DNA from: Magnetococcales bacterium
Lineage (GTDB): Bacteria; Pseudomonadota; Magnetococcia; Magnetococcales; JADFYX01
Assembly (NCBI GenBank): GCA_015232405.1
Contig: JADFZS010000005.1
Span: forward strand, 18,730 to 82,729
Reading direction: 5' to 3'
Length of the DNA stretch: 64,000 bases
Shown here in pieces: positions 19,126-28,150 of this stretch; positions within the stretch are counted from its first letter, which is position 1, and every line of letters begins with the position of its first letter. The notes under the pieces are model-generated. The model had not been told where the DNA came from. It did no database searches and saw only the letters and a program-made list of their open reading frames with translations. A program made the translations under genes and the position numbers.

Positions 19126-21528
19126 TTATGAAAATGATTTGTCCGGGAGAGTGATTTCAAACTTTGTTAACTCATTGGGAATGGAGTAGACGGTGATATC
19201 TCCACCATGGGAGGTGATGTAGCTGTGACACATTGCTAAACCCAAGCCAGTTCCTTTACCTAATGGTTTGGTAGTATAAAAAGGTTCAAATATATGTTTG
19301 ATAACATCTTGATGAATTCCGCATCCATTGTCAGAGATAATTATTTTGAATTTTTTGTTCTCATAGCTGGTGATAATTTGAATTTCCGGTTTATCCGGTG
19401 AAGCCTCTTCAATAGCATCGGCAGAGTTTATCAGTAAATTCAGTATCACCTGCTTGATTATGCCCTCAGAGCCGAGAAATGGTGATAGATTGCTGTCCAA
19501 TTCTAACTGGCAATGCACATTCTTTGTCCTGCTATCCAGCTTAAAAAGGCGAACTGCAATTCTTATAATATCGTTTATAGACAGGGGGGTCATCTCATCT
19601 AATTGTTGGGGAGATGAAACTTCTCTAACATCATCAAGGATCAAGCTTATTCGGTTGACGCTATCCATAACCAAGTTCAGGGTATCAATATCCGCATTGT
19701 CCAATTTGCTGTCTGAGTCGTTCATATGTTCTATGAGGCCGGAAATCGCTGATAGTGGATTGGCAATTTCATGAGCAATCCCAGCAGCCAATGTTCCAAG
19801 TGAGGCCATCTTTTCCTGTTGAAAGGCATACTGTCTAGTCTCTTGCAACTCTTTTTCGGTGTTTTTTCGTACAGTTATGTCACGTAACAGAGCGATGAAC
19901 ATTGGTGTCGGTGTACCCAGTATACAGTTGACAGTCAATTCCAAGACAAAATCATCACCGTTTCTTTTTTTAGCAATAATTTCCCGGTTGAAAAACATCG
20001 CTTCCCTGTCAGCGTCACACTTAATGCTGCCATTTTGTAATTGTAGGCTGGTTAAATATTTTTTTATATATTCATCATGTACGCTGTTATGGGGGTGGGG
20101 GACCAATATTTTGATATTTCTACCGATAAGGCTTGCTGTGGAATAGCCAAACATATCTTCCACTGCCGGGTTGGCGTGAAGAATTATACCTTTCTTGTCA
20201 GCTAGTAGGATTCCTTCACCGACATTTTCCATAATGCTTCTTAGCCGGGATTCGCTCTCCTGTAAAGCCTGACGGGCTTTTTTTTGTAAGGTAATGTCCT
20301 CTTTGACGGCAATAAAATGTGAAATATTGCCGCTCTTATCCCGTACAGGGGTGATAGTAGAGTCATCATAATACAAAGTGCCATCCTTACGCTGGTTGGT
20401 AATCTCTCCTCGCCACACCCGACCAGCTAAGATGGTTTGCCATAACTCTTTAAAATAATCTTCATCATGTAGTCCAGAACTAAGAATCTTGATGTTTTGT
20501 CCAATAATCTCCATTTTCACATAGCCTGAAATTCGAGAAAAGGCTGGGTTTGCCCATAGTATGATGCCATCCTTATCAGTAATTACAATGCTGTTGTCAG
20601 ATGCCTCCATTGCAGTGGTCTGCAGCTTTAATTGTGATGTGGCCAGCTCTATCTGTCTTTGTAAGATAGCTGGTTGCCTCACAAGAAAATAGACCAGAAT
20701 TCCCAAAGAGATAGACAGAAGCCCTGCGGAAAGGTAAAACCATTTTTGTCCTTCCCAAGATGTTGGCCAACCATTGATGGGAGTTGCAGCAATCTGCCAA
20801 GTGCCATTTGGCAGTGTTACATCTAGTAGAACAGGGTTGTTGTTAAAAAGTGTCTTCTTGCCATAAAACACCTCACCATTTGCACCCAAGCCATCCTTAC
20901 CTCTGATGGCAATACTGATATCTCTAGCAGAATCAGCCAACCCGCTTTCTATCAACAGCTGCTCTAAGTCGATTAAAATAATGGAGAGTCCCCAGAATTT
21001 ATCTTTACTATCAATATCCTTCTTAGGTATAGACTCAATAAACACTGGTAAGCGACCAATTAGAGCTACACCTCCCTGCCGTAACTGAACAGGGCCAGCA
21101 ATAATGAATCTTTTTTCATCGATTGCTCTTTGCACAGCATCGCGGCGTAAAGGATCGGCTAAAAGATTATGGTTTTTGGCGGCTTCATTTCCTTTTAGGG
21201 GTGAAATATAGGTGACAACTGCATTGGGAGCTAATTGCAAACTGCGTATGCCATTTAATCCACCTTTAAGGTTGCTGGTGAACTGTTCAAATTCATTAAA
21301 GGTAAAGTTTATTTTTGTTTTGGCAAATGCTGCTAATCCACGTACCAGATGTAAACGGGCATTCAGAGAACTTTCAAGTTTCGCCCTTATGGCAACCGTT
21401 CTGTCGTGGGTAACTGTCCTGCTGAGGCTTCTATTTTTCTCAATTCCTACCTCGTCGACAAACCAAGCACCAGTCAGCACAACAGTAAAAACCAGAAACC
21501 CTAATACCATATGAACGATATTTTGCAT
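19126..21528 (-). CDS. CHASE-PAS-PAS sensor histidine kinase
   Basis: A TTG 13 codons upstream keeps the frame open, but ATG at 21528 has TTGGAGTG about ten bases upstream; 800 residues. Two membrane segments (about 5-25 and 260-280) enclose a CHASE domain (residues about 40-255; LRRDAVQRAIDEKRFIIAGP and GGVALIGRLPVF are typical). Two PAS domains follow (about 300-420 and 430-545), then an NtrB-type HisKA with H586 (GTLAAGIAHEIANPLSAI) and an HATPase to the C-terminus. There is no receiver. The CHASE ligand is unknown. It has the same PAS-PAS-HisKA-HATPase output as the kinase at 34373-36775 and may phosphorylate a sigma-54 activator, but its partner is not adjacent. Confidence 0.92.
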   Translation of the reverse strand: MQNIVHMVLGFLVFTVVLTGAWFVDEVGIEKNRSLSRTVTHDRTVAIRAKLESSLNARLHLVRGLAAFAKTKINFTFNEFEQFTSNLKGGLNGIRSLQLAPNAVVTYISPLKGNEAAKNHNLLADPLRRDAVQRAIDEKRFIIAGPVQLRQGGVALIGRLPVFIESIPKKDIDSKDKFWGLSIILIDLEQLLIESGLADSARDISIAIRGKDGLGANGEVFYGKKTLFNNNPVLLDVTLPNGTWQIAATPINGWPTSWEGQKWFYLSAGLLSISLGILVYFLVRQPAILQRQIELATSQLKLQTTAMEASDNSIVITDKDGIILWANPAFSRISGYVKMEIIGQNIKILSSGLHDEDYFKELWQTILAGRVWRGEITNQRKDGTLYYDDSTITPVRDKSGNISHFIAVKEDITLQKKARQALQESESRLRSIMENVGEGILLADKKGIILHANPAVEDMFGYSTASLIGRNIKILVPHPHNSVHDEYIKKYLTSLQLQNGSIKCDADREAMFFNREIIAKKRNGDDFVLELTVNCILGTPTPMFIALLRDITVRKNTEKELQETRQYAFQQEKMASLGTLAAGIAHEIANPLSAISGLIEHMNDSDSKLDNADIDTLNLVMDSVNRISLILDDVREVSSPQQLDEMTPLSINDIIRIAVRLFKLDSRTKNVHCQLELDSNLSPFLGSEGIIKQVILNLLINSADAIEEASPDKPEIQIITSYENKKFKIIISDNGCGIHQDVIKHIFEPFYTTKPLGKGTGLGLAMCHSYITSHGGDITVYSIPNELTKFEITLPDKSFS

Positions 21529-21591
21529 ATAAAATACACTCCAATTTCTACCAATAGCCAATGCCAATCATATGGAAGCCATAACAAAATA

Positions 21592-21611
21592 TTTGAAATA
21601 TATATTTCAAA
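21592..21611. promoter_or_regulatory. Perfect 20-bp palindrome upstream of the CHASE kinase
   Basis: TTTGAAATATATATTTCAAA reads identically on both strands and lies 64 bases upstream of the kinase ATG. It may be an operator, or just AT-rich chance. The rest of the 358-base gap (21529-21886) shows no gene; a long AT run near 21640-21700 could hold promoters. Confidence 0.35.
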
Positions 21612-21886
21612 ATTATCTCATTAAGGCTACTTATACTGACTGAAAAATAAAAAAAAATCCATCATCATCTGATCTGGATATTCATTTATATGGATATATT
21701 TTATATAAGTTCAGGGAGAGTGTTTAAAACGTTGTTCTTTAATTGTTGGGATTCTGCAAGATAGCGGGCAATTTGTTGAAATATTTGCTCTGACCACCGC
21801 CGGCTACCTCTTGAATGTGGCAATCAATATTTGCATTCATGGAGTAGCAATAAAATAAAGCGCTTTATATACTTGATATTTGTCTG

Positions 21887-23572
21887 CTAGTCGTTCTTTA
21901 CATCTCGCCAGAGAACAACTCGGTTACGACCACTGCGTTTTCCTTCATATAGTGCTTCATCTGCCAATTTTAGTAGTTCTTCAGGTGATTTAGCTCCTGC
22001 TTCCGGGTGGGCTGAAACACCTATGCTAATGGTTACTTTTAAGCCGTCAACATTCATGTTCTCAACTCGTTGGCGAAATTTTTCTGCAACCAGATAAGCG
22101 CCCTCAGAATTGGTATTAGTTAAAATTATGCAAAACTCTTCACCACCATAACGGCAGGGAAAATCTGGTTTTCTGAAATGGCTTATAGCTTCACTTCCAA
22201 GTCTGGCTAGTACTTTATCCCCAAGGTCATGTCCGTGGGTATCATTAAATTTTTTGAAATGGTCAACATCAAAAAATATTAGTGACAGGTCTTGGTTATA
22301 GCGTATTGATCGAGAAAACTCCTTGTTTAGAATATCTTCCATGCCTCTGCGGTTGAATATTCCTGTTAACTTATCTTTAAAAGACATCTCTCTTAATTGA
22401 TCTTCTAGCTGTTTCTGCTCTGTAACGTCCCTGATCATTGCCGCAGAACCAATTTTTTTATTCTGTCTATCGAATATTGTCTCGGCATGAAACTGTATTA
22501 CTAGATGGTTATAGACCAAGGAATCAGGCATGTTCTTGCCATTTGTTTCCAGATAAGCGGTGACATAGTTAGGGTCATCTATGATTTGGTCAAAACCATC
22601 TGCGATAAGTTTATCAGAAGATTTGTTTAAAAGTCTTTCGGCGGCAGGGTTGACAAGAACCACCTCATCATCTTCATTTGTGACAATAATTCCCTCTCTG
22701 GCACTAAGGATAATAGTTGATAATTTGTTGCGCTCTTTATTTAAACCATCGTGGCTTTTTTTGATTTCAGAGCTCATCATGTTGAATTGTCGAGCCATTA
22801 CGCTCAATTCATCATGTTTGGTAACAGGGATGGATTGTCCATAATTACCATTTGAAACATTGCTAATAGCTGATGTAATGGACTGAACAGGTTTAACAAC
22901 TATAACCCGGATTAGTACATATATTCCCGTCAAGCTCAATATAACTGATAAGAAAAGAATCTTTAGAGCTTTGCTGCGAGTATCCATTATAGCATTTTGT
23001 ACAGATTCCAAAGATGTAGTTAATTTTAGTACACCACGTATTTTATCATAGGCTCCATGACATCTACGGCACTTTTTTTCGTTTGGAATTGGAGTGAGAA
23101 ATGTAAGGGTTTCTACATCTGAATTATCAAGTTTTGAGAAGTAAGAGATAGTTTTTTTTGAAGAAATGACCTCTTTTAAAAGGGGGTCATCCTTATCTAA
23201 GACACGTTTGAAAGATTCAACATCCCGGGGTAAAAACTCCTCTTCTCCGAGATTATTATTAACTTCAGTAATTGTTTGGTTATCTTGAAAAGCTTCAGAG
23301 CCATCGTTGCGGATAATATGAAAGTCTAAAATAAGTTTTCCTTCTACAAGGTTTTCTTCAAAGTCTTTAGCAATTTCAGCCGTACCAGACAACATAATAG
23401 ACTGTAAACCACGGGATACATAATCAGTCAAATTATCCATGTTTTGTCTGTGGTTATCAAGAATAGTTTTCTCTTGAAACTTAGTATAAAAAACCATCAA
23501 TCCTACAAGATTGAAAAGAGTGACAACTCCCACAATAACCAGAATTTTCTGGCCTAAACTGTTATTAAACAT
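21887..23572 (-). CDS. Haem-c sensor diguanylate cyclase (HAMP-PAS-GGDEF)
   Basis: 561 residues. Membrane segments near 8-30 and 203-223 flank a periplasmic domain of about 170 residues with one c-type haem site, C168-R-R-C171-H172 (CRRCHGAYDKIRG), just before the second membrane helix. Cytoplasmic part: HAMP (about 225-280), PAS (about 290-395; GIIVTNEDDEVVLVNPAAERLL) and GGDEF (about 405-555). The GGEEF active site is at 476-480, the metal-binding FDVDHFKKFND is intact and an RxxD-type inhibitory site is not evident. It should make cyclic di-GMP under control of haem redox state or a haem ligand. Closely paralogous to 25631-27307; the two flank a pair of PilZ genes. Confidence 0.93.
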   Translation of the reverse strand: MFNNSLGQKILVIVGVVTLFNLVGLMVFYTKFQEKTILDNHRQNMDNLTDYVSRGLQSIMLSGTAEIAKDFEENLVEGKLILDFHIIRNDGSEAFQDNQTITEVNNNLGEEEFLPRDVESFKRVLDKDDPLLKEVISSKKTISYFSKLDNSDVETLTFLTPIPNEKKCRRCHGAYDKIRGVLKLTTSLESVQNAIMDTRSKALKILFLSVILSLTGIYVLIRVIVVKPVQSITSAISNVSNGNYGQSIPVTKHDELSVMARQFNMMSSEIKKSHDGLNKERNKLSTIILSAREGIIVTNEDDEVVLVNPAAERLLNKSSDKLIADGFDQIIDDPNYVTAYLETNGKNMPDSLVYNHLVIQFHAETIFDRQNKKIGSAAMIRDVTEQKQLEDQLREMSFKDKLTGIFNRRGMEDILNKEFSRSIRYNQDLSLIFFDVDHFKKFNDTHGHDLGDKVLARLGSEAISHFRKPDFPCRYGGEEFCIILTNTNSEGAYLVAEKFRQRVENMNVDGLKVTISIGVSAHPEAGAKSPEELLKLADEALYEGKRSGRNRVVLWRDVKND

Positions 23573-23981
23573 TTTTATAAACCCGCGGTATCGTAAACTA
23601 ATAGATGCACTCTGTTTCTATATTTCATAAGTCTCAAAAATTAGAATATTGGCCTACGACAATATCACAAATGAGAAATAAAAAAAAGCTGGCTTCCATA
23701 GCGAAAAAGATCCATCTTATTACTACTATAGGAGGTATTTTATACTGTAATCAGACCATCATCAAATTAAATTATGTGCTCACAAAAATATTTTACTAAA
23801 AAAAGAATCATATATAAAAATATTTTGTATGTTATTGAAAAAAAACAACATAATTAGCTTCAGTCTCATTGTGTAGGACAAATTATTACATTTTTGTATA
23901 AGGTAGTCCACTTTTGGATTCAATTTTGCTCTGATTACCTACAAGACGTATCTTGTAACTACTTTTATATAGGGGGTTGTT

Positions 23982-24074
23982 ATGTTTAAGCAAGAAATCC
24001 AAGAGAGATATCTTATCGGTTTTGTTATTGCCGTCATAGTAGTAATGTGGGGAGCTGCAATAATAACCATCTAG
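23982..24074 (+). CDS. 30-residue single-pass membrane peptide
   Basis: ATG at 23982 is preceded by AGGGGG six bases upstream; TAG at 24072-24074. The product has a charged head (KQEIQER) followed by a continuous hydrophobic helix (LIGFVIAVIVVMWGAAIITI). The strong ribosome-binding site and clean topology support translation. Peptides of this size often stabilise membrane complexes, but nothing ties it to a specific partner here. Confidence 0.55.
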   Translation: MFKQEIQERYLIGFVIAVIVVMWGAAIITI

Positions 24075-24226
24075 TTTTGGTATTAATCAGTGTTGTTTTT
24101 CTCATTTGCATGATATTAGAATTTTGAGAAAACTTAGATATATTTTTACCAAGGAGGATTTTTTGGTCTCTTGTTCTCCTTGTTGTTCAAACCAATGCTT
24201 TGTAACAAATCTATAATGCCGGAAAA

Positions 24227-24270
24227 AACCAAGACATCTTGGTTTGCAATTTAACCAAGATGTCTTAGTT
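24227..24270. promoter_or_regulatory. Nested inverted repeat
   Basis: Two 18-base arms (24227-24244 and 24253-24270) are reverse complements apart from one mismatch, with a loop of about eight bases. Each arm is itself nearly palindromic (AACCAAG...CTTGGTT). It could be a terminator for the small membrane peptide transcript or a double operator upstream of the PilZ genes. Confidence 0.5.
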
Positions 24271-24672
24271 GAAATATAGTTGCCACCTTAGCTTATATTT
24301 ATATATTAAAATAGCAACCTTTCCAGGTTATCCCTAGATTTTCATTTGTATTTTTCTTTATCAAATATCAAAACCATAAAAAATATTGCCTGTTTTTATA
24401 GTTAAGCAACAGACCCTTTTTTGAGCCTGTTTTGTAATCAAGAATAATTCCCATTATAAAGAACCAGCATTAGTTGAATTCTCAACAGATAGAATAACAG
24501 ACAAATACACAACAAAAAATACCAACAATAACAACAGGTTAAAACTGGCTCCGTTCTTGCTATAATATTGCTACAATACAGTTACATTGTTGATTTGTCT
24601 TAATTGTCTTTATGTATGTTTCTTTTTATTATCCTTAAGAGGAAACAAATAACTTGGAAATTGGGAGCTGCT

Positions 24673-24978
24673 ATGACTGATCAAGTTAACACAACTGCTC
24701 ATAAAAAGCGTAAAGGTAGAGTGAAAGTTGTGTTTCCCATTTATCTTGAGTTGGAGAATGGGGACATAGTTTCAGGTGAAACAAAAAATATAAGTACTAG
24801 TGGCATTTTTGTCACTACTAGTTTAAAGAATTTATCAAACTACAAAGATGGTTCTTTGGGTGTTGGTAGGCTTAAGTCACGTGACGTTGAGATCAATTTT
24901 AACTGCGAAATGGTAAGGAAGACTAAAGAAGGGTTTGCCATTCGTTGGGGTGTTATTAGAAATCAATTGATGGTTTGA
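24673..24978 (+). CDS. PilZ-domain protein, c-di-GMP motif degenerate
   Basis: ATG at 24673 has GGGAG five bases upstream; an upstream in-frame start would add 23 unlikely residues. 101 residues, essentially one PilZ barrel: FPIYLELENGDIVSGETKNI, then STSGIFVTT. The D/N-x-S-x-x-G motif is NISTSG. The preceding RxxxR motif is incomplete: by alignment with the neighbour (RYDLR) the second Arg is Val (RVKVV). Binding of cyclic di-GMP may therefore be weak or absent. It is followed 104 bases later by a second, intact PilZ protein, suggesting a duplicated pair in which one copy diverged. Confidence 0.8.
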   Translation: MTDQVNTTAHKKRKGRVKVVFPIYLELENGDIVSGETKNISTSGIFVTTSLKNLSNYKDGSLGVGRLKSRDVEINFNCEMVRKTKEGFAIRWGVIRNQLMV

Positions 24979-25082
24979 TTAAGGTTTGAGCTTTTAACAG
25001 TGTTTATGTAGTGATTGTTAATAGTTTTTAGCTGTTTAATTTCTGCAGATAGTTGGTAATTAGATACAAGAAAGGAATTGTC

Positions 25083-25493
25083 ATGGAACAGCAACTTAAT
25101 GTTTGTAACAAAGATTATCCAAACAGGGTAGCACCTCCTGCTAGAATTATGGAGAATCGACGCAAAGAGCGGTATGATCTGCGATTCCCCTTCCGCTTTG
25201 AAATGGAGAATGGAGAAATATTTCAGGGACATACTCAGGATATTAGCACTTCAGGTGTAATGTTAAATACCAATAAAAAGTCTCCTATCGGTGATGAAGT
25301 GGGTAAGGTCGGGCTTGGTCAGGTGGTATTATACAATGAAACCTATAAATTTAAGTGCAGAGTTGTAAGGCTGACAAACAAGGGTATTGCACTATATTAT
25401 GATGATCATGGAATATTGGGTCATGCCATAACAATGTGTATTTACAATGAGTTGGCTGAGAAATTAAAAGTTCCAGGCGGCTTTTCTTTGTAA
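25083..25493 (+). CDS. PilZ-domain c-di-GMP-binding protein
   Basis: ATG at 25083 with AAAGGA seven bases upstream; 136 residues. A short Cys-containing N-terminal tail (about 20 residues) leads to a PilZ domain with both binding motifs: RYDLR (the RxxxR motif) and DISTSG. The barrel continues VGLGQVVLYNETYKFKCRVV and GIALYYDDHG. No other domain is present, so it is probably an adaptor that changes a partner protein on cyclic di-GMP binding. It converges on the haem-c cyclase at 25631-27307; the two stop codons lie inside a common long inverted repeat. Confidence 0.88.
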   Translation: MEQQLNVCNKDYPNRVAPPARIMENRRKERYDLRFPFRFEMENGEIFQGHTQDISTSGVMLNTNKKSPIGDEVGKVGLGQVVLYNETYKFKCRVVRLTNKGIALYYDDHGILGHAITMCIYNELAEKLKVPGGFSL

Positions 25494-25637
25494 TAATTAT
25501 TATATGTATTGGTTGTAGCTGTTAAAAAAATTTGTACTGTTCTTTGCTATAGGGTTGTTGGTTATTTATTGCAACATAATTAACAAATGGTATCCGGGCG
25601 CAATATTACAGCTACAACACGGTATAATAATTATGAG
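25492..25637. repeat. Long imperfect inverted repeat spanning two convergent stop codons
   Basis: Arms 25492-25523 and 25606-25637 are imperfect reverse complements sharing ATAATTATTATA and TTGTAGCTGT blocks in the same order. About 82 bases lie between. The arms overlap the ends of the PilZ gene and the cyclase gene. It may be a bidirectional terminator or the trace of a small palindromic insertion element. Confidence 0.55.
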
Positions 25638-27307
25638 TCTTTGCCATCATCTTGGTAAAAACGAATTTGGTTGCGTCCTGCTCTTTTGGCTTGATACAAG
25701 GCCTCATCAGCTTTTTTCAACATATCTTCAGGTGAAGTTCCCATATTAGGGTATATAGAAATACCTATACTGACAGTAACATTAAGACCATCCACATCCA
25801 TCTCTTCAACTTTTTGCCTGAACCGTTCTGCTGCTTTTTCACAACCAGGAAACCCAGTGCTAGGCATTATCACGCAAAACTCTTCCCCGCCATACCTACA
25901 TGAGTGGTCTATATCACGGAAATGGTCGCACATTAATGAGCCAATGGATTGCAGTACCTTGTCACCCTGGTCATGACCATATTCATCATTAAATTTTTTA
26001 AAATGATCTACATCGAAAAACAGGAGAGCCAGTTGTAGATTATAACGTTTAGCTCTTTGAAACTCATCATTTAGAGCTTCATCAAACCAGCGGCGGTTGT
26101 ATAGTTGGGTAAGACCGTCTGTATTTGATAGTTTTCTGAGTTTTTGTTCCAGGTTTTTCTCTTGGGTAATATCTCTAATTAGGGCAGCAGAGCCAACTGT
26201 AGCATTTTCGTTGGTTTTGATCGTTGATATATTGATATTGAGTATTCGATTGTTGTAGACAACTGTTGGTGGAACATCATTTTGTTTTATATCTTGGAGA
26301 GCTGTAATATAATCTTGATCATCCAGAAAGTTCATAAACCCCTTTTTAGTAATTTCGCTGCTGTTTTTACCTAAAAGTCTTTCAGCTGCAGGGTTGACCA
26401 ATACTATTTCGCCACCGCTATTTGTGACAATTATACCCTCTTTTGCACTGAGAATAATGGTAGTTAACTTATCTCCCTCATTTTGTAGTTTTTGTAGAGT
26501 ATTGAATAACTCTTTCCCCATGGTATTAAATGATCTTGCCATATCTGACAATTCATCATTACCGTTTACTTTAAGCTGTTGATGATAATCACCACCGGCC
26601 ACATTAGCCATGGCAATAGTGATTTTGTTTATTGGTTTTACTACAGTTAGATTAATGAGGATGATAATGGAGGCACCAACAATAGTCAAAGCAACAATAA
26701 GTATGAGATATCCATTGCGTTTTGATGTAGCAATATCTTCCCTTGCCATTTCAAGAGAGGTGGTTAAACGAATAATTCCTCGTACTTTTTCTCCTGCGCC
26801 ATGGCACTTTCTACAGCCTTTCTCAGCTTTAATTGGGGCCAATATTGTTAATATATTTTCTCCTGATGTTGGGATGGTCTCATAGCTGGTAATAGCTTTA
26901 CCAAGCTCAATTACCTTGAGTAATTCAGGGGTGTCTTGAGGCAATACCTGGTTTATAGTCTCTTTTTCTCTGGGTAAAAATTCCTCTTCATCTAAGCGAA
27001 TGTTCACCTCTTCGATGGTTTCATTATCAAGGAAAGCCTCTTTTCCACTTTTTCGCATAATTAGGAAACTTTTTATATTTTTGGTATGTTTGATGTGGTT
27101 GGCATATGATTTGGCAATGTCAGCATCACCAGAAAGCATGATTGCTTCTAAACCTTCGTTAACAATACCAGTAAGAATGAGTGCATCACGCTCATTCTGT
27201 GCCATGATATTTTCTTCTTGCCACTGCAAATGTTGGTTTGTAATCCATACCAAGCCAATTAATATCACTATACCCACGAGTATAAGAATACGGTGTCCAA
27301 TTTTCAT
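25631..27307 (-). CDS. Haem-c sensor diguanylate cyclase (HAMP-PAS-GGDEF), second copy
   Basis: ATG at 27307 gives 558 residues; a TTG four codons upstream is the alternative start. Same architecture as 21887-23572: membrane segment (about 5-25), periplasmic domain with one CXXCH (C165-R-K-C168-H169, in KGCRKCHGAG), second membrane helix (about 200-220), HAMP, PAS (GIIVTNSGGEIVLVNPAAER) and GGDEF with GGEEF at 473-477 and intact FDVDHFKKFND. The periplasmic halves of the two copies align along their length (shared EEVN, EEEFLPR and CHGA..K.RG blocks), so this is a clear duplication. A c-haem in the periplasmic half implies a redox or gas input. Confidence 0.92.
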   Translation of the reverse strand: MKIGHRILILVGIVILIGLVWITNQHLQWQEENIMAQNERDALILTGIVNEGLEAIMLSGDADIAKSYANHIKHTKNIKSFLIMRKSGKEAFLDNETIEEVNIRLDEEEFLPREKETINQVLPQDTPELLKVIELGKAITSYETIPTSGENILTILAPIKAEKGCRKCHGAGEKVRGIIRLTTSLEMAREDIATSKRNGYLILIVALTIVGASIIILINLTVVKPINKITIAMANVAGGDYHQQLKVNGNDELSDMARSFNTMGKELFNTLQKLQNEGDKLTTIILSAKEGIIVTNSGGEIVLVNPAAERLLGKNSSEITKKGFMNFLDDQDYITALQDIKQNDVPPTVVYNNRILNINISTIKTNENATVGSAALIRDITQEKNLEQKLRKLSNTDGLTQLYNRRWFDEALNDEFQRAKRYNLQLALLFFDVDHFKKFNDEYGHDQGDKVLQSIGSLMCDHFRDIDHSCRYGGEEFCVIMPSTGFPGCEKAAERFRQKVEEMDVDGLNVTVSIGISIYPNMGTSPEDMLKKADEALYQAKRAGRNQIRFYQDDGKDS

Positions 27308-27580
27308 TAAATGCAGCAATCCTTGATTTATTGTACTACAGACAAAACTGTGATTTTCTAGTCATAAAAATTCTCAAATTAGAGAATTTTTTCCATCAAT
27401 TCCCATAAGTGGCATAATATCATCTAGAAGAGATGTAAAACAATATACATTTCCATTTAAAGTGGTTAACAGTATACATAGTTAATTATGGTTACTATCT
27501 TGCTCGTAAAAATCTATGATGGACAAAGCTTGCACTACTTTCAAGCCATTTATACCTAATGAAACGGGGTAAAACAAATT

Positions 27581-28150
27581 ATGGGATCTAATGCTGTAGA
27601 GCGGAACAGACGAACAAATTCGTCAGCCTTTATGATAAAAAATCTCCAGCGTGTGGGAAAGGCAGCTCTAATTGTCAGTCTGATATTAAGTGTATGTATA
27701 ATTCTGGCTATATATTATTTAGAAGGTAACCAAGGCGAAAACTATATAGATGTCCTACGTTCCTTGGCGTTAACTAGAAGTCAGTTAAAACCTGTATTGC
27801 TGATGTCTGGTTTGGTGTTGGTTATCTTAACCGGAGTTGTAACATGGCTGATAGCACAGTATAGTACCAAGAGGGTTACAGGTATTCTTCACCATTTTAC
27901 CATCTGTTTGCAAAAACAGGTGCAAGATGGTCCCACTCCTTTTAAAAATCAAATGCCAAGTGATATCAGAATGGATGAACATGCTCGTTTGGTTGGTGGT
28001 GTACACCGTTTGCAATTTCACTATGATGCCATGAGTGAATTAGTAGACTTGGCAGAGGTGCAACTTGAACTTTCCAAACCTGATTTGGGAGGTGGTTTGA
28101 CAAAAACTATTAAGCAACTTCGGGAGTTGGATGCGAGTGTCAAACTTTAA
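27581..28150 (+). CDS. Two-helix membrane protein preceding heptahaem cytochrome
   Basis: 189 residues, not recognised. Membrane segments near 29-48 and 70-90 with a short (about 22-residue) periplasmic loop; the C-terminal 95 residues are soluble and mostly helical (MSELVDLAEVQLELSK, LTKTIKQLRELDASVKL), presumably cytoplasmic. The topology resembles the membrane-HAMP portion of a receptor without sensor or output domains. Its last 20 bases overlap the start of the heptahaem cytochrome gene, implying translational coupling. A second protein with similar topology follows the cytochrome (28928-29554). A role as membrane anchor or electron-entry partner is inference. Confidence 0.75.
   Translation: MGSNAVERNRRTNSSAFMIKNLQRVGKAALIVSLILSVCIILAIYYLEGNQGENYIDVLRSLALTRSQLKPVLLMSGLVLVILTGVVTWLIAQYSTKRVTGILHHFTICLQKQVQDGPTPFKNQMPSDIRMDEHARLVGGVHRLQFHYDAMSELVDLAEVQLELSKPDLGGGLTKTIKQLRELDASVKL

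Larger units (their letters stand above)
23573..24672. other. Long intergenic region with hairpins and one tiny gene
   Basis: 1.1 kb between divergent genes. It holds a 30-codon gene (23982-24074), a hairpin with AAGGAG/CTCCTT arms near 24151-24180, and a nested palindrome at 24227-24270 (listed separately). A 64-codon frame at 23605-23799 lacks a ribosome-binding site and has coding-poor composition; I do not call it. The remainder is AT-rich and presumably regulatory for the PilZ genes and the cyclase. Confidence 0.45.

Noticed and set aside
23605..23799. 64-codon open frame
   Set aside because: No ribosome-binding site, low-complexity Lys/Ile-rich product, and lies in an AT-rich intergenic region where such frames arise by chance.
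27518..27534. TGGACAAAGCTTGC resembling a sigma-54 promoter before the membrane protein-cytochrome unit
   Set aside because: The GG to GC spacing is nine bases, not ten, and sigma-54 promoters are very intolerant of spacing changes.
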